DNA of 41,910 nt from an uncultured bacterium (GCA_905214465.1 CAJMMD010000019.1:1-41910); one strand, 5' to 3'; numbered from the stretch's first letter, positions 1-10,639 are shown. Numbers and translations: made by a program. Notes: generated by a model not told the origin, from the letters alone.

Positions 1-116
1 GTTGGGGCCAGGCCCGATTTTGCCTCTTGACAATGTCCTGCTCATATTAAAAGGAACGTCCCTAACTGCCGCATCCGGAGTAAGACAACGCCGCAGGTAG
101 AGGACGGCCCGCGTAA

Positions 117-1148
117 CTAAACCCGCTCCGCGATCTCGTGGATGAGGTAGTCGGTCTTTTCCCAGCCCAGGCACGGGTCGGTGATCGACTTACCAAAGAC
201 ACCGCCATCGACCGGCTGGTTGCCGTCCTCAAGGTAAGACTCGATCATAAAGCCCTTGACCAGCTTGGAGATGGACTCGTTGCGGCGGCAGCTGTCGAGC
301 ACCTCCTTGCAGATGCGGTACTGCTCCAGCGGGCGCTTGCCCGAGTTGTCGTGGTTGCAGTCGATGACCGCCGCCGGGTTGGCGTAGCCGGCATGCTCGG
401 TATAGCGCTCGGCCAGGCGCTCCAGGTGCTCGTAGTGGTAGTTGGGGTAGGTGCGACCGTCGAGACCGATGTAGCCACGCATGACGGCGTGTGCGAGCGG
501 GTTGCCGTCGCACTCAACCTCCCAGTTGCGGAAGATGAAGCTTTGATGTGCCTGGGCGGCGTAGATGGAGTTAAGCATGACGGTGGTGGAACCGGCGGTG
601 GGGTTCTTCATGCCCACGGGCACCGAAATGCCGCTCGACACCAGGCGATGCTCCTGGTTTTCGACCGAGCGCGCGCCCACGGCAACATAGCTCAACAGGT
701 CAACGAGGTACTGGTAGTTGGACGGATAGAGCATCTCGTCGGCGGTGAAGAAGCCCGTTTCCTCAATAACACGCAGATGCATATGGCGGATGGCCTTGAC
801 GCCCTCGAGCAGGTCGTCGGGAGCCTCGGGGTTGGGGTTGTGCAGAAGGCCCTTGTAGCCGGTGCCCTTGGTACGCGGCTTATTGGTGTAGACGCGCGGA
901 ATGATGATGAGCTTGTCCTTGACCTCCTCGGCGGTCTTGACCAGGCGGTTCATGTACTCAAGCACCGAATCCTCGCGGTCGGCAGAGCACGGGCCGATGA
1001 TGAGCACCTTACGTGCGTCCTCGCCGGTAAAGACTTTGGCGACCTCGGCGTCAAATGCCTGCTTTTTGGCGGTAAGCTCGGCAGAAAGCGGCATTTCCTC
1101 GCGGATCTCCATGGGAATCGGCAGCCTGCGTTTGAATTCCATGGCCAT
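117..1148 (-). CDS. aroF: 3-deoxy-7-phosphoheptulonate (DAHP) synthase, class I
   Basis: Condenses phosphoenolpyruvate with erythrose 4-phosphate, the first step of the shikimate pathway, in the cytosol. The 343-residue protein is full length for the AroF/G/H class I family. It carries the family blocks IIGPCSADRED (near residue 50), PRVYTNKPRTKGTGYKG, GARSVENQEHR, GMKNPTAGS, IDCNHDNSGK and GFMIESYLEDG. The start is an ATG about six bases after an AAGGAGG ribosome site. It stands alone on the minus strand, with no other aromatic gene in the window. Which end product inhibits it cannot be read from the sequence; aroF is a family-level symbol. Confidence 0.95.
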   Translation of the reverse strand: MAMEFKRRLPIPMEIREEMPLSAELTAKKQAFDAEVAKVFTGEDARKVLIIGPCSADREDSVLEYMNRLVKTAEEVKDKLIIIPRVYTNKPRTKGTGYKGLLHNPNPEAPDDLLEGVKAIRHMHLRVIEETGFFTADEMLYPSNYQYLVDLLSYVAVGARSVENQEHRLVSSGISVPVGMKNPTAGSTTVMLNSIYAAQAHQSFIFRNWEVECDGNPLAHAVMRGYIGLDGRTYPNYHYEHLERLAERYTEHAGYANPAAVIDCNHDNSGKRPLEQYRICKEVLDSCRRNESISKLVKGFMIESYLEDGNQPVDGGVFGKSITDPCLGWEKTDYLIHEIAERV

Positions 1149-1237
1149 ACGGGGCCTCCTTTATCAATTAACAGCAACAATTGGCGAATTCTCGAATGCT
1201 CGGCATTATCCGCTGTCGCACGCTAAAGTGCAAGCGA

Positions 1238-1284
1238 AACCTGCCGAAAAGGGACAGGTTTATTTTGGTCGGTTTTATCTGGGG
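1238..1284. repeat. Degenerate copy of the GGGACAG-loop hairpin repeat
   Basis: The segment reads AACCTGCCGAAAA, then GGGACAGGTTTA, then TTTTGGTCGGTT and TTATCTGGGG. It is an imperfect version of the repeat found near-perfect at 26803, 32911 and 35183. Here the stem has several mismatches, so this copy looks decayed. It lies in the region upstream of the DAHP synthase. Confidence 0.75.
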
Positions 1285-1356
1285 AAATGTCGGCACTCGC
1301 CGGAAGGGGGGACCGGCGTACGACATGCTGGAGCAAGTTGGATCTTCTGCGGCATA

Positions 1357-1594
1357 CCCCGTGGACAAAAAATGGCAAATATGAGTACTGTTGCTAGCTT
1401 AGTATCATATCGACCTTATAAGATATTAGACACAACAGTAAATATGTTCATTAACGTTGGCACACAGAAGCATGCTACCGGGCATTTTGATCAATTTGAA
1501 GGCATATCTAGGCCGCAATGAGGTCGTTTGGGGCAGTTTTGGCTGTTACTAAAAAGGTGACAGTACTCATATTTGCCATTTTTTGTCCACGGGG
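1357..1594. mobile_element. 238-bp MITE-like element with 35-bp perfect terminal inverted repeats
   Basis: The left end (1357-1391, starting CCCCGTGGACAAAAAATGGC) is repeated as an exact reverse complement at 1560-1594. The interior of about 170 bp is visibly more AT-rich than the surrounding genes and holds no convincing reading frame. I see no obvious target-site duplication: the flanks are GCATA on the left and CCTTG on the right. Size, terminal repeats and lack of coding capacity fit a non-autonomous element, but a large structured intergenic palindrome is also possible. Confidence 0.6.
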
Positions 1595-1649
1595 CCTTGA
1601 GGGAGGGCGTCAATCAGGTCCCAGGGGAGGCGGTTCGAGGGCCGCAGAA

Positions 1650-1685
1650 CAAAAAACGGGGGCGCAGGCTGTCCTGCGCCCCCGT
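1650..1685 (-). terminator. Rho-independent terminator of the ABC exporter operon
   Basis: A perfect 13-bp stem (1656-1668 with 1673-1685) closes a CTGT loop. Read on the minus strand it is followed by a T run at 1651-1656. It lies about 30 bp beyond the stop of the second exporter gene. Confidence 0.9.
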
Positions 1686-1717
1686 TCTCGGGCGTTATTC
1701 GTTCCCTGCGGCAGAAT

Positions 1718-3574
1718 TTACGCCGCTTCGTCGAACTGCGAATTGTACAGGTCGGCGTAGAAGCCGCCTTGGGCGAGCAGCTCGTCGTGCGTGCCCTTCT
1801 CGACGATGTCGCCGTCGCGAATCACCAAGATCACGTCGGCGTTGCGGATCGTGGACAGGCGATGCGCGATGACAAAGCTCGTGCGGCCCTGCATCAGCGC
1901 ATCCATGGCGCGCTGAATAAGCTCCTCGGTACGGGTATCGACGTTGGAAGTCGCCTCGTCCAAAATCAGCGCCGGACGGTCGGCCAAAATGGCGCGGGCG
2001 ATGGTCACGAGTTGGCGCTGGCCCTGTGAGAGGTTGGTGCCCTCCTCATTGATCATAAAGTCGTAGCCGCCGGCGAGCGTATGGATAAAGTGGTCGCAGC
2101 GTGCGGCGCGTGCGGCGGCCTCGACCTCGGCGTCGGTCGCATCGGGGCGTCCGTAGCGGATGTTCTCGCGGATGGTGCCGTTAAACAGCCAGGTGTCCTG
2201 CAGCACCATGGCAAACTCGCCGCGCAGCGCCGCGCGGTCCCAGTCGCGCACGTCGACGCCTTCGACGCGCAGCGAACCGCCGTCCACGTCGTAAAAGCGC
2301 TGCAGCAGCTTAATGAGCGTGGTCTTGCCGGCGCCGGTGGGGCCGACGATGGCAATGGTTTGGCCGGGCTGCGCCTCGCAGCTAAAGTCGTGGATGATGG
2401 TCTTGTCGGGCGTGTAGCCAAACTTGACGTGGTCGAACTCAACGTGGCCGGGGCGCTTCTCGGGAATCTGGGCGTCGGCCTTCTGCTCCTCCTCGGGCGC
2501 GGCGAGGAACTCAAAGACGCGCTCGGTGGCAGCGGCCATCGACTGCATCGTGTTGCTCACGTTGCCCAGCTGCTGCACCGGCTGCGTAAAGTTGCGCACG
2601 TACTGGATAAAGCTCTGGATGTCGCCGGGCGTGGCGTTGCCGGTCAGCGCGAGCTGCGCACCCACCACGACGACGCCCACGTAGCCCATGTTGCCCACCA
2701 GACTCATAAGCGGCATCATCAGGCCCGACAGGAACTGCGAGCGCCAGCCGCTAATAAAGAGGCGGTCGTTTTGACGGTCGAACTCCTCGATTGAGGCCTC
2801 GGCGCGGTCGAACACCTGAATGACATTCTGGCCGGCAAAGTCCTCCTCGATAATGCCGTTGACGGCGCCCAGGACTTGCTGTTGCTCGCGGAAGTACGGC
2901 TGCGAGAAGTGAATCATCACGGTCAGGATAATCGCGGCTGCCGGCAGCGTGAGCACGGTGACGCCGGTGAGCGGCAGACTGATCGACAGCATCATGACGA
3001 GCACGCCGATAATCTGCGTGACAGACGTGATGAGCTGCGTCACGCTCTGGTTGAGCGACTGGCCGAGCGTATCGACGTCGTTGGTGATGCGACTGAGTAC
3101 GTCGCCCTTGCTGTGGCCGTTGAAGTAACTCATCGGAACGACGGCGATCTTGGCGGCGATCTCCTTGCGCATGCGATAACAAATCTTTTGCGTGACGCCG
3201 GTCATGAGCCAGCCTTGGATCAGGCTGCAGGCAGAGCTCGCCAGATACAGACAGAGCAAAAAGCCGAGCGTCTTGGCGATCCAGGCAAAGTCGACATCGC
3301 CGGTGCCGTTGACCTTGGCAACCAAGCCCTCGAACAGCTTAGTCGTAACCTGGCCGAGCACCTTGGGCCCCACAACGTTAAAGATGACCGAGCACACGGC
3401 AAAGGCGACGGCGGCAAACACGGCAATCTTGTGCTGGCCGATATAGCCGAGCAGCTGCCTCATGGTGCCCTTAAAGTCCTTGGCCTTTTCGCCACGGCGC
3501 ATGCCACCCATGCGGCCCATGGGACCACGCTGGCGGGTGGGCTTGGGAATCTGAGTCTTGGTCTCGTCTGCCAT
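1718..3574 (-). CDS. ABC multidrug-type exporter half-transporter, catalytically complete subunit
   Basis: This is a 618-residue fusion of an ABC_membrane domain (about residues 50-330, six predicted helices) and a nucleotide-binding domain (about 370-610). The nucleotide-binding domain has a Walker A (GPTGAGKTT), a signature loop NLSQGQRQ in which Q replaces the first glycine of LSGGQ, and a Walker B followed by glutamate (LILDEATS). It therefore keeps the catalytic base. The basic N-terminus (RQRGPMGRMGGMRRG) precedes the first helix. Its ATG overlaps the stop of the upstream gene by one base, so the two are translationally coupled and probably form a heterodimer. Substrate is unknown; the MarR neighbour suggests a toxic small molecule. 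Confidence 0.92.
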   Translation of the reverse strand: MADETKTQIPKPTRQRGPMGRMGGMRRGEKAKDFKGTMRQLLGYIGQHKIAVFAAVAFAVCSVIFNVVGPKVLGQVTTKLFEGLVAKVNGTGDVDFAWIAKTLGFLLCLYLASSACSLIQGWLMTGVTQKICYRMRKEIAAKIAVVPMSYFNGHSKGDVLSRITNDVDTLGQSLNQSVTQLITSVTQIIGVLVMMLSISLPLTGVTVLTLPAAAIILTVMIHFSQPYFREQQQVLGAVNGIIEEDFAGQNVIQVFDRAEASIEEFDRQNDRLFISGWRSQFLSGLMMPLMSLVGNMGYVGVVVVGAQLALTGNATPGDIQSFIQYVRNFTQPVQQLGNVSNTMQSMAAATERVFEFLAAPEEEQKADAQIPEKRPGHVEFDHVKFGYTPDKTIIHDFSCEAQPGQTIAIVGPTGAGKTTLIKLLQRFYDVDGGSLRVEGVDVRDWDRAALRGEFAMVLQDTWLFNGTIRENIRYGRPDATDAEVEAAARAARCDHFIHTLAGGYDFMINEEGTNLSQGQRQLVTIARAILADRPALILDEATSNVDTRTEELIQRAMDALMQGRTSFVIAHRLSTIRNADVILVIRDGDIVEKGTHDELLAQGGFYADLYNSQFDEAA

Positions 3575-5943
3575 TAGCGCTCGCCTCCTTCCATGACGGC
3601 TGCAATTTCTTCTTGGGTAAGCCCCAGCTCCTCGGCGGAAAGCTGCGACTGTGCAATCTCCAGGTACGCCGGGCAGCCGTGCAGCAGCTCCTCGTGCGTG
3701 CCGGTGCCCACTACGTGACCGTCGTCGAGCACGATGATCTGGTCGGCGTGCATGATGGTCGCGATGCGCTGGGCCACGACCACGAGTGCGGCGTCGGTGA
3801 CGTTTTTGGCCAGCTCCTCGCGCAGGCGCGCGTCGGTCTTGTAGTCGAGGGCGCTAAACGAGTCATCGAACACCACGACCTCGGGCTTTTTGGCCAACGC
3901 GCGGGCAATGGCCAGGCGTTGGCGCTGACCACCCGAAATATTGGAGCCGCCCTGGCTGATGGGGGAGTCGTAGCCGCCCTCGCGCTCGGCGATAAAGTCC
4001 TCGGCCTGGGCGATGCGTGCCGCCTGGCGCATATCATCATCGCTCACCATGTCGCCGGCAAACTTGAGGTTGCTCTCGACGGTGCCCGAGAACAGGCGAC
4101 CCTGCTGCGGGATGTAACCAATGCGGCGGCGCAGCTCGGAAAGGGTCATGTCGCGCACGTCGATGCCGTCGAGCGAAATGCTGCCGCCCGTGACGTCGTA
4201 CAGGCGCGGAATCAGCTGCACGAGCGTGGACTTGCCCGAACCCGTTGAGCCAATGATGCCGAGCATCTGGCCGGCATGTGTGGTGAAGTTCACGCCGCTG
4301 ATGACATCGGCGCGGGCATCGGGGTACTGGAAGCTCACGTCGCGGAAGGTGAGCTCACCGCGCGGCGCGCTGGCTGCGGGCAGTTTGGGCGAGGCAGGGT
4401 CGTTGATGCTCGTGGGGCAGGTGATGACCTCTTCCACGCGCTCTGCTGCGACCTCGGCGCGGGGCAGGATAACCGAAACCATGGTGAGGATCATAAACGC
4501 CATGACGATCTGCATGGTGTAGGAGATGAACGCCATCATGTTGCCGACCTGCATCACGCCGTCGGACACGCCCTGCGCGCCAAACCAGACGATAAGCACG
4601 GTGATGCAGTTCATGACGAGCATCATGAGCGGCATCATAAAGCTCATGGCGCGGTTGGTGTAGAGCTGCGTGGTCATCAGGTCGAGGGACGCCTGGTCAA
4701 AGCGCTCGAGCTCATGCTCCTCGCGGTTAAACGAGCGGATGGGCATAAGGCCGTCGAGCAGCTCGCGGGCGGTAAGGTTCACGCGGTCCACAAAGCTCTG
4801 CATCTTTTTGAACTTGGGCATGGTGAGGCCCATAAGCACGCCGACGACGGCCGAGACCGCGATGATGGCCACGGCGATGGTCCACTCCAGGCCGGTGTGG
4901 TTGGCCAGGACGCGCATGACGGCGACGATGCCCATGACGGGCGCCATGAGGCACATGCGGATAAACAGGGTTGCGGCCATCTGAATCTGCTGAATGTCGT
5001 TGGTGCAGCGAGTGATGAGCGAGGCCTGGCTAAACTTGCCCACCTCGGCCGGCGAGAAGTGCATGACCTTGTTGAAGGTCTCGCGGCGCAGGTCGCGTGC
5101 GATGGAACAGGCGGTGCGCGAGGCCACGGCGCCGGTTAGGATGGTGGCGACCAGTGAGATCAGGCACAGACCAAACATCGTGGTCGCCATGCGGCCCAGG
5201 TAGGCGTTCTGCACGTCGGCGGGGTCGATACCCTGCGCCTTGTACTCGTCTTGCACATAGCTCACGGCGCGTTGGGTCACGATGGAGCCCGACATGGAGC
5301 CCATTTTGTCCGCCATTTCATTGGCGCCCTCGACGAGCTTGCTTTGGTCTACCAGACCGCCCTCGACACCTAGGCGCAGACTCTTCATGGTGATCTTGCC
5401 GCCGTCGGCATCAATCTGCTTTTGCATGTTTTGCGCCGCTGTGGCCTTCTGCTGCATCTCGGCGAGCTGCTCGGGCGTCATTGCCGCCATCTGCTCGGGG
5501 GTGGGCATGGCCTGGGCGCCGCCGCCATTGCTTGCCTCGGTGGATGCGCCGGTCATGTCGCCCATGGAGCTGGCGTCGATGCCCTGGTTGAGAGAAAGGA
5601 CGACGGTCTCGGGCAGGCTCATAATGTCGGCAATCTTGCCGCCATCGGCACGCTCTTCCTCGGTGCCCTTGTACGTTCGAATGCCTTTTTTGTCAGCCTT
5701 GCTAAACACGGCCTCCACAGCTTTGGCGTCCTTGGTGCTCATAAAGCGCTCAAGGTCATCGAGTGATTCGGCACGAATGGTGTCGGGCACGGGCGAGGCG
5801 ATGCCGCCTTGCTGTACGCCCACGTCGACGATGTCGCTCATGTAGGTAGGCAGTGCCAGATCGGCGTTGCAGCTGATTACGATAAGTACGATAGCTGTGA
5901 ACAGTGCCAGGACATGCTTTTTAAAGAGCTTGAGAATCCTCAC
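3574..5943 (-). CDS. ABC multidrug-type exporter half-transporter with large extracytoplasmic insert and degenerate ATP site
   Basis: At 789 residues this is about 200 longer than a usual half-transporter. The first helix (about 10-30) is followed by roughly 200 polar residues, including a Met/Gln/Ala-rich stretch (MPTPEQMAAMTPEQLAEMQQ), before the second helix near residue 255. The insert should face outside the membrane. The nucleotide-binding domain has Walker A (GSTGSGKST) and signature NISGGQRQR, but Walker B is followed by Asp rather than Glu (VVFDDSFS). In heterodimeric exporters such as TM287/288 and BmrCD this marks the subunit with the non-hydrolysing site. It overlaps the MarR gene by four bases (ATGA). 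Confidence 0.92.
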   Translation of the reverse strand: MRILKLFKKHVLALFTAIVLIVISCNADLALPTYMSDIVDVGVQQGGIASPVPDTIRAESLDDLERFMSTKDAKAVEAVFSKADKKGIRTYKGTEEERADGGKIADIMSLPETVVLSLNQGIDASSMGDMTGASTEASNGGGAQAMPTPEQMAAMTPEQLAEMQQKATAAQNMQKQIDADGGKITMKSLRLGVEGGLVDQSKLVEGANEMADKMGSMSGSIVTQRAVSYVQDEYKAQGIDPADVQNAYLGRMATTMFGLCLISLVATILTGAVASRTACSIARDLRRETFNKVMHFSPAEVGKFSQASLITRCTNDIQQIQMAATLFIRMCLMAPVMGIVAVMRVLANHTGLEWTIAVAIIAVSAVVGVLMGLTMPKFKKMQSFVDRVNLTARELLDGLMPIRSFNREEHELERFDQASLDLMTTQLYTNRAMSFMMPLMMLVMNCITVLIVWFGAQGVSDGVMQVGNMMAFISYTMQIVMAFMILTMVSVILPRAEVAAERVEEVITCPTSINDPASPKLPAASAPRGELTFRDVSFQYPDARADVISGVNFTTHAGQMLGIIGSTGSGKSTLVQLIPRLYDVTGGSISLDGIDVRDMTLSELRRRIGYIPQQGRLFSGTVESNLKFAGDMVSDDDMRQAARIAQAEDFIAEREGGYDSPISQGGSNISGGQRQRLAIARALAKKPEVVVFDDSFSALDYKTDARLREELAKNVTDAALVVVAQRIATIMHADQIIVLDDGHVVGTGTHEELLHGCPAYLEIAQSQLSAEELGLTQEEIAAVMEGGER

Positions 5944-6389
5944 TCGGCATCTCTCCTTTCTTGATTGCGGTCGATAATTTCGTTGAAACGCCTTAGAAGG
6001 CGCACCATCTCTTGGGTATCTGTTTCGCCGAGCTGCTCGAGGAAGGCCGCGGTGCGCTCCTCGAATTCCCGACGTTTGATTTCGAGATTCTGGAATCCCT
6101 TATCGGTCATCGTGACGTGTACACGACGACGGTCGGTCTTTGAGTGCTCGCGCTCGACCCAGCCCTTGGCTTCGAGAGTGCGTAAGATATTGGCGATGCG
6201 GGCACTCGAGACCCAGGCGCGATTTGCGAGTTCGCTCGGCGTGAGCGAACCGCCAGCGAGCATGAGGGCGCGCATGACAGCCATCTCGCCGCCGAGAGCT
6301 TTGTCCGCAGAGCGTGAAATGCGATGATGCATGCTGCCAAACTCAGTTAAGAGCTGACGCCCAAGCTCATGGAAATCGGTATCTTCCAC
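5940..6389 (-). CDS. MarR-family transcriptional regulator of the exporter operon
   Basis: A 149-residue winged-helix protein. The recognition region SLTPSELANRAWVSSARIANILRTLEAKGWVERE and the wing with TDRRRVHVTMTDKG are typical MarR. It is first in a three-gene operon with overlapping junctions, so it probably represses itself and the exporter until a ligand releases it. The start is GTG at 6389, after AGGGG about seven bases upstream. One arm of an inverted repeat (6387-6423) covers this start. Confidence 0.9.
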   Translation of the reverse strand: MEDTDFHELGRQLLTEFGSMHHRISRSADKALGGEMAVMRALMLAGGSLTPSELANRAWVSSARIANILRTLEAKGWVEREHSKTDRRRVHVTMTDKGFQNLEIKRREFEERTAAFLEQLGETDTQEMVRLLRRFNEIIDRNQERRDAE

Positions 6390-6423
6390 CGAAAACCCCT
6401 AACACTAGAAACTATTTTCGGTG
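6387..6423. promoter_or_regulatory. Candidate MarR operator
   Basis: CACCGAAAA (6387-6395) and TTTTCGGTG (6415-6423) form a perfect 9-bp inverted repeat with a 19-base spacer. It spans the start codon and leader of the marR gene, where an autoregulatory operator is expected. Identification rests on position and symmetry only. Confidence 0.5.
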
Positions 6424-6926
6424 AAAGATGATACCCCTGTATGCACACCTTATGCGGTAGATTTTGGGACATGCCTAGAAAACTCTCCGTACACCGTCGG
6501 TACCAGCAAAGTTGGGGGCAGATCGTTAGACATGTCCTAAAGCCCACTCAGAGGCACTTTACCCTGCTAAAGCTGGCATAACAGCTAGAGTGAAGGACGT
6601 ATAAAGGCAAGGGGAAATATCAAATAATTCGGTGGACGGTAGCTGATGGCGGGCGCGTTTCCTGCGGATTTGTTGAAAACGCTCTAATGACACAAAAAAA
6701 GAAACATATAACAGCCCTGATGAAGGGGGTGGCTATGTTATCCTTCACTAACGGGTGAAATCTTGGGTTTAGGGTTGCAAGACCAAGGTGAATAAACGTT
6801 TTTCCCTGTGCTAATGTGCGGCGGAAAGCGAATGAAGCCGGTCATGCAGGTCTAACATTCAAGAATTCAATAAGCAGCGGTGTGAGAGAGCGCCGCATTA
6901 CACGTAACTAGGAGCGTGGTTACACA
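6424..6926 (+). other. Intergenic region and long leader of the pyruvate formate-lyase gene
   Basis: No gene is seen here. An imperfect inverted repeat joins TTTGGGACATGCC near 6467 to GACATGTCCTAAA near 6530 and resembles a decayed hairpin repeat. Further on, ATAACAGCC (about 6708) can pair with GGCTATGTTAT (about 6731), giving a hairpin containing CCCTGATGAAGGG. A short GTAAC/GTTAC hairpin (6904-6908, 6919-6923) would place the AGGAG ribosome site in its loop, just before the ATG at 6927. I cannot fix the promoter; a redox- or anaerobiosis-responsive control would be expected, but I see no clean FNR or Rex site. Confidence 0.4.
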
Positions 6927-8978
<2,052 letters not shown>

Positions 8979-8980
8979 CT

Positions 8981-9040
8981 ATTGTTAGTGCTATACTAAC
9001 AATAACGATTACTGATTGGCGCGCCGGTTTCGGCCGGCGC
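8981..9040 (+). promoter_or_regulatory. Two hairpins between pflB and the radical-subunit gene
   Basis: ATTGTTAGT (8981-8989) and ACTAACAAT (8995-9003) form a perfect 9-bp stem starting two bases after the pflB stop. GCGCCGG (9021-9027) and CCGGCGC (9034-9040) form a second stem with a TTTCGG loop. Neither is followed by a T run, so they are not classical terminators. They could set the ratio of the two proteins by mRNA processing or stability. The first also slightly resembles a Rex half-site pair, but its spacing is wrong. Confidence 0.65.
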
Positions 9041-9063
9041 CTATCGATCGAAGGAGACACATT

Positions 9064-9315
9064 ATGAAGGTTTCTGAAGTTTCCGAGACTCAGGCCGATA
9101 ACCTGGTCCACATGCTCGACGCTTACGCCGAGAAGGGTGGCCACCACCTGAACATCAACGTCTTCAACCGTGAGACGCTGCTCGACGCTCAGGCTCACCC
9201 CGAGAAGTACCCGCAGCTGACCATTCGCGTTTCCGGCTACGCCGTGAACTTCCACACGCTCACCAAGGAGCAGCAGGACGAGGTCATTTCGCGTACCTTC
9301 CACAACAAGTTCTAA
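9064..9315 (+). CDS. grcA: Stand-alone glycyl-radical subunit of pyruvate formate-lyase (GrcA/YfiD-like)
   Basis: This 83-residue protein is the C-terminal domain missing from the preceding gene. Residues 12-83 match the E. coli PflB C-terminus through GGHHLNINVFNRE, HPEKYPQLTIRVSGYAV and LTKEQQDEVISRTF. Gly58 in RVSGYA is the predicted radical residue. The start is ATG at 9064, seven bases after AAGGAG (9051-9056). In E. coli, GrcA (YfiD) is a spare part that rescues damaged PflB. Here, with no radical domain in the upstream protein, it is presumably an obligatory second subunit activated by PflA (10796-11614). Confidence 0.93.
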   Translation: MKVSEVSETQADNLVHMLDAYAEKGGHHLNINVFNRETLLDAQAHPEKYPQLTIRVSGYAVNFHTLTKEQQDEVISRTFHNKF

Positions 9316-9491
9316 AGGGGTTTAACTCCCGCAGGATCGCCGGGGCTGTTTGGGCTACCTCCCAAAACGTCCTCGGACATGCAAGAAGCCCTCGCTGCGC
9401 ACTTCGTGCGGCGAGGGCTTCTTGCGTCCTGCGGAATATTTTGGGAGGTAGCCCAAACAGCCCCGGCGGGGTCCTGTGTAGTTACCCTTTA
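9313..9491. repeat. Long inverted repeat A, conserved-core family
   Basis: Perfect 30-bp arms (9338-9367 and 9439-9468) enclose an asymmetric core. Its left strand is CGTCCTCGGACATG (9368-9381) and its right strand GTCCTGCGGA (9426-9435). Inside is a 15-bp stem (9381-9395 with 9411-9425) and a loop TGCGCACTTCGTGCG. Outside the perfect arms, weaker pairing (TAAAGGG, TTAACT, CAGGA with their complements at 9472-9491) carries the symmetry back to the stop codon of the radical-subunit gene. There is no T run. The same core occurs at 14881-15063 and 20363-20492. Confidence 0.9.
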
Positions 9492-9747
9492 GGCGGAACT
9501 CTCCTAATGGGTTGAGCGTTCTGGATTCTTGCTTGCTACCGTTTATCGCGTATAGCTACCGTTTGCGGAATAAGTAACACTCCTTAATAAACCGTGTAGA
9601 ATCTCAGATAAGCACGGAGTTTTCCAGGGAGACGCTGTCCTTTGTTGTGTGCAAGGGGCGGCGTCTCTTTGGCGCTTGGAGGCCGTTCTGCAGCAGGACG
9701 GCGGACGTGCGTCACATATTCAAAAGCCAACGTCGAGATGGGTTGTG
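9492..9747 (+). other. Leader region of the DegV gene with several hairpins
   Basis: No gene is supported here. CCGTG near 9592 pairs with CACGG near 9613. GAGACGC (9629-9635) pairs with GCGTCTC (9661-9667) around an inner CCTT/AAGG. GCCGT-CTGC near 9682 pairs with GCAG-ACGGC near 9693. The reading frame of DegV stays open back to a GTG at 9649, but that extension lies in these hairpins and does not resemble the family. Confidence 0.45.
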
Positions 9748-10608
9748 ATGATAATGGGCAAGTACGTAATCGTGGTTGAGTCTGGTTCGGATGTGACGCC
9801 GGAGCTCTGCGAGCGCTATGGCATCGTGCGCGTGCCCATGCATGTCACGATTGGTGACGAGACCGTTGAGGACGGCTCCATCGATCCGCTCGAGATTTAC
9901 TCGCGCTGCAACGAGTTTGGCGTAATGCCCAAGACCAGTGGCTGTGCGCCGGCAGATTTTGCGCACGTATATGACCGTATCCATGCCGAGCAGCCCGATG
10001 CGACCATTCTGCATCTTGCGTATTCCGAGGCCACGACCTGCTCGCATCAGTCCTCGAAGATTGCGGCCCAGGGGCGCGACTACGTGTTCTCCATGGACAC
10101 GCGCTTTGTCTCGGTGGGCCAGTCACTCGTTGTCGTCGAGACTGCCAAATACATCGAGGCTCATCCCGATGCCACCGTTGACGAAATTTTCGCCTTCACC
10201 AATTCGGTGATGGACCGCGTGCTGTTGGGCTTTGTCCCAACCGATCTCGCCTTCCTTAAGGCCGGCGGTCGCTTGTCCAACGTCGCGTTCCTAGGCGCCC
10301 ATCTGCTCAAGATTAAGCCCTGCATCGAGGTGACGGGTGGCAAATTCGTGGCGACCAAGAAGCTCCGCGGCTCTATGCTCAAATGTGCCCGTGCCTTTAT
10401 TGACCACATGGTTGCGAAGGGCGATATTGATTACTCGCACATTGGTTTGGCGTATTCAGTGGGCCTTTCCGAGGAGCTGCGCGACGATATGGAAGTCTAT
10501 GCGCACGACCTGGGCTTTAAGGACGTTACCTGGACTCAGGTCGGCGGCGTCATCTCGAGCCACTGCGGCCCGACCGCCTTTGGCGCGGTGCTTACGCTTA
10601 AGGCGTAG
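9748..10608 (+). CDS. DegV-family fatty-acid-binding protein
   Basis: The 286-residue protein has the DegV fold signatures: VVESGSDVTPELCERYGIVRVPMHV near the start, KTSGCAPADF, the SMDTRFVS block, FLKAGGRL and ISSHCGPTAFG at the end. Members bind fatty acids and can hand them to a fatty-acid kinase (FakB role), but no fakA gene is nearby. ATG 9748 or ATG 9754 fits the family start; the ribosome site is weak. It sits between the split pyruvate formate-lyase genes and their activase on the same strand, without an obvious functional link. Confidence 0.88.
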   Translation: MIMGKYVIVVESGSDVTPELCERYGIVRVPMHVTIGDETVEDGSIDPLEIYSRCNEFGVMPKTSGCAPADFAHVYDRIHAEQPDATILHLAYSEATTCSHQSSKIAAQGRDYVFSMDTRFVSVGQSLVVVETAKYIEAHPDATVDEIFAFTNSVMDRVLLGFVPTDLAFLKAGGRLSNVAFLGAHLLKIKPCIEVTGGKFVATKKLRGSMLKCARAFIDHMVAKGDIDYSHIGLAYSVGLSEELRDDMEVYAHDLGFKDVTWTQVGGVISSHCGPTAFGAVLTLKA

Positions 10609-10639
10609 GGCCTGGCGTCTATCGATTTCTATTGCTTCG

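Noticed and set aside
901..1760. Small plus-strand frames around the 238-bp element
   Set aside because: They run across the inverted repeats and the antisense of DAHP synthase, lack ribosome sites and resemble no family.
8981..9003. Rex operator between pflB and its radical subunit
   Set aside because: TTGTTA and TAACAA are present, but nine bases apart instead of the six implied by TTGTTAA-N4-TTAACAA. It also lies inside the operon, after a stop.
9338..9468. Ordinary rho-independent terminator
   Set aside because: The stem is far too long and no T run follows on either strand. It may still hinder transcription, but it is not the classical type.
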